A stretch of 64,000 nt of DNA. Source: an uncultured Spirochaetaceae bacterium. GTDB lineage: Bacteria > Spirochaetota > Spirochaetia > Sphaerochaetales > Sphaerochaetaceae. This document shows, one piece after another, positions 60,135-64,000 of this stretch. Where the stretch lies: positions 1 to 64,000 of the forward strand of contig CALXLV010000041.1 of NCBI GenBank assembly GCA_944389295.1, written 5' to 3'. Below the pieces are notes generated by a model. The model made no database searches, was not told the DNA's origin, and saw only the letters and a program-made list of their open reading frames with translations. How positions within the stretch are numbered: position 1 is the first letter of the stretch; each line of letters opens with the position of its first letter. The position numbers and the translations under genes are program-made.

Positions 60135-62219
60135 TCAGACGTAGAAGAGCATCTCGCCGTATGTAGGATAAGGCCAGTACTTCTGCCCGACGACAAGCTC
60201 GAGTGCATCCGAGTACTTCCTCACCTCATCCATCGCAGGGATGATGGAGTTGCGGCTGAAATGGGCAAGCGGAGAGCCTTCGTAGTCGGAGGAGAACGCC
60301 ACAGTTCTCTCAAGCTCCTTGACGGCCCTGTAAAGACTGCCTGAAAGCCCCTCGATCTCCGCAAGTCTCTCCTTCTCTGCATCCAGATTCATTCCGGGAA
60401 GCGCAGCTGTTTTCTCATTGATGCTCCTCGCGATATCCGCAGAATAAGCCATCACAGCGGGAAGAACCTGCTTGTTTATCATATCGGTCATCGTCAGAGC
60501 CTCGATGTGGATGGTCTTTGAATACTCCTCATTGAGAATCTCATAGCGCGAGTGGAGCTCAACCGAGCTGTAGATGCCGAACTCGGAGAAGAGCTCGATA
60601 TTCTTCGGGGCAAGGAGCGTGTCATATGCCTCAGGAGACGAAGCGAGGTTGAGAAGTCCCCTCCTCTGTGCCTCATCGACCCACTCAGATGAGTAGTTGT
60701 TGCCGTTGAATACTATGCGGCGATGCGCGATGTATGTGTCGCGCACGAGATCGGAGACGGCCCTGTTGAAGTCGTCAGCCTTCGAGAGTATTCCGTAGAA
60801 CTCCCTAAGCTCCTTCGCGACTATCGTGTTTATTACCGTGTTCGGACCGGCGACTGAGAACGAAGAGCCGAGCATCCTGAACTCGAACTTGTTGCCGGTG
60901 AATGCGAACGGGCTCGTCCTGTTGCGGTCCGTCGTATCCTTGGGAATCGCAGGAAGGACGTGGACGCCAAGCTGCATCTTCTCCTTGGCACGTCCCGAGA
61001 GAGACTTGCCTTCGGCAATGGAGTCGAGGATCTCGGTAAGCTCATCGCCGAGGAATACGGAGACAATCGCTGGAGGTGCCTCATTGGCGCCTAGCCTGTG
61101 GTCGTTTCCGGCAGAGGCGACAGACATCCTCATCAAATCCTGATACTCGTCGACCGCCTTCAGCACCGCCACGAGGAAGAGGAGGAACTGGGCGTTGTCC
61201 TTAGGATTGTCTCCCGGCTCAAGGAGGTTCACTCCTTTGTCGGTGGAAATAGACCAGTTGTTGTGCTTGCCGGAGCCGTTAACGCCGGCAAAAGGCTTCT
61301 CGTGAAGAAGGCATGCGAAGCCGTGGCGCTCAGCGACCTTCTTCATCATCTCCATCGTAAGCTGGTTGTTGTCCACGGCGACGTTGGTAGTACCGTAGAC
61401 AGGAGCGAGCTCATGCTGGCAGGGTGCAACCTCGTTATGGGAGGTCTTGGCATAGATGCCGAGCTTCCAGAGCTCCTTATCGAGATCATGCATATACTCG
61501 GAGACCCTCGTCCTCAGCGCGCCGAAGTAGTGATCCTCCATCTCCTGCCCCTTGGGAGAACGCGCACCGAGGAGCGTGCGTCCAGTGTAGATGAGGTCCT
61601 TGCGCCTCTCGTAGTCCTTCTTGTCGATGAGGAAGTACTCCTGCTCCGGGCCGACGGTGGTTATAACTTTCTTGGCATCGTTGCCGAAGAGGGAAAGAAT
61701 CTTCACCGCCTCCTTTGAAAGCGCCTCCATGCTCCTCAGAAGAGGAGTCTTTTTGTCCAGAACCTCGCCTGAGTATGAGCAGAACGCAGTCGGGATGCAG
61801 AGAGTGTCATCCTTGATGAAAGCATAGCTTGTCGGGTCCCATGCGGTGTATCCGCGCGCCTCGAATGTGGCCCTCAGGCCGCCGGAGGGGAATGACGAGG
61901 CATCGGGCTCGCCCTTTATGAGCTCCTTTCCGGAGAACTCGAGGAGGACCTTGCCGCCATCTGCGGGGGAGATGAAGGCCTCATGCTTCTCCGCCGTGAT
62001 TCCCGTCATAGGCTGGAACCAGTGGGTATAGTGGGTGCATCCCTTCTCGATCGCCCAGTTCTTCATTGCGTTGGCGACGGAGTTGGCTACATTTATATCG
62101 AGATCCTTGCCGTCGTCCACAGTGCGCTTGAGCGCCTTGTAGATATCCTTGGGCAGACGTTCCTTCATGACTTCATCGTTGAAAACAAGCGATCCGAAGT
62201 AATCCGCTACAGTTTCCAT
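60135..62219 (-). CDS. glnN: Glutamine synthetase type III
   Basis: 694 residues from the ATG at 62219 (GGGAGGAAC); the open frame beyond it is a shadow. [65 protein letters not shown] and [20 protein letters not shown] are GSIII motifs. The enzyme makes glutamine from glutamate and ammonia. Divergent from a second, type I synthetase; its leader holds a terminator-like hairpin. Confidence 0.95.
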   Translation of the reverse strand: METVADYFGSLVFNDEVMKERLPKDIYKALKRTVDDGKDLDINVANSVANAMKNWAIEKGCTHYTHWFQPMTGITAEKHEAFISPADGGKVLLEFSGKELIKGEPDASSFPSGGLRATFEARGYTAWDPTSYAFIKDDTLCIPTAFCSYSGEVLDKKTPLLRSMEALSKEAVKILSLFGNDAKKVITTVGPEQEYFLIDKKDYERRKDLIYTGRTLLGARSPKGQEMEDHYFGALRTRVSEYMHDLDKELWKLGIYAKTSHNEVAPCQHELAPVYGTTNVAVDNNQLTMEMMKKVAERHGFACLLHEKPFAGVNGSGKHNNWSISTDKGVNLLEPGDNPKDNAQFLLFLVAVLKAVDEYQDLMRMSVASAGNDHRLGANEAPPAIVSVFLGDELTEILDSIAEGKSLSGRAKEKMQLGVHVLPAIPKDTTDRNRTSPFAFTGNKFEFRMLGSSFSVAGPNTVINTIVAKELREFYGILSKADDFNRAVSDLVRDTYIAHRRIVFNGNNYSSEWVDEAQRRGLLNLASSPEAYDTLLAPKNIELFSEFGIYSSVELHSRYEILNEEYSKTIHIEALTMTDMINKQVLPAVMAYSADIARSINEKTAALPGMNLDAEKERLAEIEGLSGSLYRAVKELERTVAFSSDYEGSPLAHFSRNSIIPAMDEVRKYSDALELVVGQKYWPYPTYGEMLFYV

Positions 62220-62239
62220 AGGTTCCTCCCTGACGAAAA

Positions 62240-62273
62240 AAGGGTGATGCAGTATCGTCTCTGCAACACCCTT
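62240..62273 (-). terminator. Terminator-like hairpin in the GSIII leader
   Basis: On the minus strand AAGGGTG (62273-62267) with CACCCTT (62246-62240), inner GCAG/CTGC, and a run of T (62241-62235) directly before GGGAGGAAC and the start codon. It occupies most of the ~60-base leader, so full transcription needs antitermination. Confidence 0.75.
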
Positions 62274-62285
62274 GTTGACAGCCCT

Positions 62286-62314
62286 GTTATAGCTGAACGG
62301 AAAAAGATAGTCAA
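62286..62314 (-). promoter_or_regulatory. Promoter of the type III glutamine synthetase
   Basis: Minus strand TTGACT (62309-62314), 17-base spacer, TATAAC (62286-62291). Transcription would start near 62279 and run straight into the leader hairpin. Confidence 0.75.
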
Positions 62315-62381
62315 TAATGAACGCATGCGCTTCCCGGACTTGAAGAAAATCCCCCGATACGGTTATTCTCACTTTGTTGAC

Positions 62382-62412
62382 AAAGGCGTCACGAACAAGC
62401 TGAGGCGCCTTT
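62382..62412 (+). terminator. Terminator-like hairpin in the GSI leader
   Basis: AAAGGCG (62382-62388) pairs with CGCCTTT (62406-62412), followed by CTCTCCC. It lies 65 bases before the type I glutamine synthetase start, and CTTTG-TTGA-CAAAG (62372-62385) overlaps its 5' arm as a possible alternative stem. Confidence 0.55.
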
Positions 62413-62477
62413 CTCTCCCGGTATCCGGAACGAAGGGAATCAGCGGTTCCTGACAGCTCACTCACACGGAGGTGAAC

Positions 62478-63743
62478 ATGACCGGATACAGCAGGAAAGA
62501 TGTCCTTGAATACGCGAAGGAGAACAGCGTGCGCTTTGTGCGGCTTTCCTTCTGCGACATCTTCGGCCAGCTCAAGAACGTATCTATATCCGCAAGCGAG
62601 CTCGAAAGGGCATTTGAGGAGGGAATAGGCTTCGATGCCTCTGCCATCAGAGGATTTCTGAACATCGAGGACTCCGATCTCCTTCTCTTCCCCGATCCGG
62701 ACACACTCGCGGTGCTGCCCTGGCGGCCTGTAGAGCACGGCCGAGTCACGCGTCTTTACTGCAGCATCATGCATCCCGACATGACGCCTTTCGAGGGTGA
62801 TGCGAGATACCTGCTGAAAAATCTCGAGAAAAGGCTTTACGATGAAGATCTTACAATGCTCTCCGGCACGGAATGCGAGTTCTACCTCTTCCAGAGCGAT
62901 GACAGCGGCAATCCGACGCTGAACCCCATGGATAATGCGGGATATCTCGACGTCGCGCCGATGGATAAGGGCGAGAATCTCAGGCGCGAGATATCGCTGA
63001 TGCTCGAGGAGATGGGGATATACATCGAGACAAGCCATCATGAGAAGGGGCCGGGACAGAACGAAGTGGCGTTCAGGCCGTCTCCCCTGCTCTCCTCGGC
63101 AGATGACCTCATAACGTTCAAATCCGCGGTGAAGATGCTCGCATCCCGCTCAGGACTCTATGCCTCATTCCTGCCGAAACCCCTTTTCGACGAATCTGGA
63201 TCAGGGCTGCACATAAGTCTTTCCTGCCGCAGCGGCGGACGCTCATTCGATGATATGAAAGAGATGATGGCAGCGGGCATCCTCTCCCATATAAAGGAGA
63301 TGACTGTATTCCTCAATCCTGTGGCAAACTCATATGACAGGCTCGGGTCTTTCGAGGCGCCGGGCTCCGTGAGCTGGGGAACAGGAAACAGAGGGCTCCT
63401 GCTGAGGATGCCTGAGACAAGAAGCGAGAGCGCGAAGCGCATCGAGGTGAGAGCCGCCGACCCCTCATGCAGCCCATATCTTGCCCTACTGCTGCTCGTG
63501 AGCGCGGCTGAGGAAGGAATAAAGAAGGGAATGAGACTGTCAGAGATCAGCGCGGGAGAGAAACTTCCAGAGAACCTCAGGGAAGCGGTTGAGGCGGCTG
63601 AGAACTCCTCTTTCATCAGATCGGTGCTGCCGGAACACCTTATCGAGTGTTTCCTGAATGCGAAGAAGGCCGACTGGGAGAGGGCATCGCTTTCGGGTTA
63701 TCCGAAGGTGGCGGCGCGCGATATGGAATTCCTCGTGACGTGA
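62478..63743 (+). CDS. glnA: Glutamine synthetase type I (short)
   Basis: 421 residues from the ATG at 62478 (GGAGGTGAAC). [52 protein letters not shown], and [29 protein letters not shown]. Shorter than the ~445-470 residue norm and without a visible adenylylation tyrosine, so it is probably not regulated that way. Divergent from the type III enzyme. Confidence 0.92.
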   Translation: MTGYSRKDVLEYAKENSVRFVRLSFCDIFGQLKNVSISASELERAFEEGIGFDASAIRGFLNIEDSDLLLFPDPDTLAVLPWRPVEHGRVTRLYCSIMHPDMTPFEGDARYLLKNLEKRLYDEDLTMLSGTECEFYLFQSDDSGNPTLNPMDNAGYLDVAPMDKGENLRREISLMLEEMGIYIETSHHEKGPGQNEVAFRPSPLLSSADDLITFKSAVKMLASRSGLYASFLPKPLFDESGSGLHISLSCRSGGRSFDDMKEMMAAGILSHIKEMTVFLNPVANSYDRLGSFEAPGSVSWGTGNRGLLLRMPETRSESAKRIEVRAADPSCSPYLALLLLVSAAEEGIKKGMRLSEISAGEKLPENLREAVEAAENSSFIRSVLPEHLIECFLNAKKADWERASLSGYPKVAARDMEFLVT

Positions 63744-63773
63744 TGCATCAGGAAAATCCGCGGGAGTACAGCC

Positions 63774-64000
63774 ATGAGAATACTTACAGTATCCGCAGCA
63801 GAGAGAAGCGCAGCGAACATCGTCTCACTGATAAATGAGGCGGGGATGTCGTCGGCTGTATCGCTCTCTGCATCCAGCGCCCGGCGGAGGATACTCGACG
63901 AGGAGTGGGACACCGTGGTGATAAACTATCCCCTCTCCGACGAGTCGGGGCTCGAGCTTGCCCATATGGCTGTCTCCGAGACTGGCACATCTGTCGTGAT
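63774..64000 (+). CDS. Response-regulator-type protein, probably with ANTAR output (partial)
   Basis: The first 75 residues, open to the window end. MRILTVSAAERSAANIVSLI, SARRRILDEEWDTVVINYPL, SDESGLELAHMAVSETGTSV follow the receiver domain of the ANTAR antitermination regulators that sit beside glutamine synthetase genes in clostridia ('DLVIINxPLxDExGxELA'). GGGAG precedes the ATG. The RNA-binding ANTAR domain would lie beyond the edge, so this part is inference. Confidence 0.65.
   Translation, partial: MRILTVSAAERSAANIVSLINEAGMSSAVSLSASSARRRILDEEWDTVVINYPLSDESGLELAHMAVSETGTSVV

Noticed and set aside
60833-62453. Several long plus-strand frames opposite the type III glutamine synthetase
   Set aside because: They are frame shadows of a strongly conserved enzyme and lack ribosome sites.
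62220-63041. Longer version of the type III glutamine synthetase
   Set aside because: The upstream frame is antisense to the type I synthetase, and GGGAGGAAC with the GSIII N-terminus fits the ATG at 62219.

Overview
The window looks like a chromosomal segment of a host-associated anaerobic bacterium, most likely a spirochaete of the Sphaerochaeta/Treponema kind. This assignment is tentative. It rests on the MetQ signal peptide ending in FANGAQES, an FMN-type enoyl reductase (FabK) as the only enoyl reductase in the fatty-acid operon, a type III glutamine synthetase, a rubredoxin, and a beta-glucuronidase that suggests a gut habitat. Some accessory parts (holin-like type I toxins, a DUF5685/DnaJ cluster) are better known from Firmicutes.

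Region 1 (about 1-15,515) is one end of an integrated phage or related element. It is visibly more AT-rich than the rest and made of many short, overlapping genes, nearly all on the minus strand. It ends at a 3' half of a tRNA-Thr(GGU) gene (15,474-15,514), the expected attachment-site scar. From left to right it holds: an IS3-type end; tandem type I toxin units with antisense promoters; a Panacea-domain antitoxin with a putative membrane toxin; an HTH/ImmA-type metallopeptidase pair; tiny membrane peptides; a complete IS3-family element that splits a small phage gene; a row of small phage proteins; a truncated and an amber-interrupted adenine methyltransferase; an intact cytosine-5 methyltransferase; an HNH-like protein; a replisome organiser; and a lysogeny-control region with divergent regulators around three operator-like palindromes. 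No integrase or virion gene is visible, so the element continues to the left or is decayed.

Region 2 (15,620-33,075) is metabolic: an esterase, a nucleoside hydrolase divergent from a secreted purine-nucleoside-permease family protein, then a compact fatty-acid operon acpP-fabK-fabD-fabG-fabF-accB-fabZ-accC-accD-accA plus an acyl-CoA synthetase, with palindromes at its promoter and no fabH. Glycogen phosphorylase, a YoaK-type membrane protein, an unknown protein and a MobA-like nucleotidyltransferase follow.

Region 3 (33,227-51,843) carries clpB, a TetR/LysE pair, tRNA-Arg(CCG), beta-glucuronidase, an AlkZ-like protein, ornithine carbamoyltransferase, rmuC, an M20 peptidase, the methionine importer metNIQ, a glycerophosphodiesterase, a zinc-ribbon/DUF5685/DnaJ trio, a TetR regulator, a HAD phosphatase and threonine ammonia-lyase. 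The metQ leader encodes a 20-residue peptide with eight methionines that overlaps a terminator-like hairpin. I consider this the most interesting object in the window.

Region 4 (51,964-64,000) holds a TetR regulator, metK behind a long structured leader, a GLUG-repeat lipoprotein, a YjdF-like membrane protein, an M18 aminopeptidase, a sodium:solute symporter with an RNA 2',3'-cyclic phosphodiesterase, a rubredoxin under a Fur-type box, and divergent glutamine synthetases (type III and type I). Each synthetase leader has a terminator-like hairpin. The start of a receiver-domain regulator, probably of the ANTAR class, runs off the right edge.
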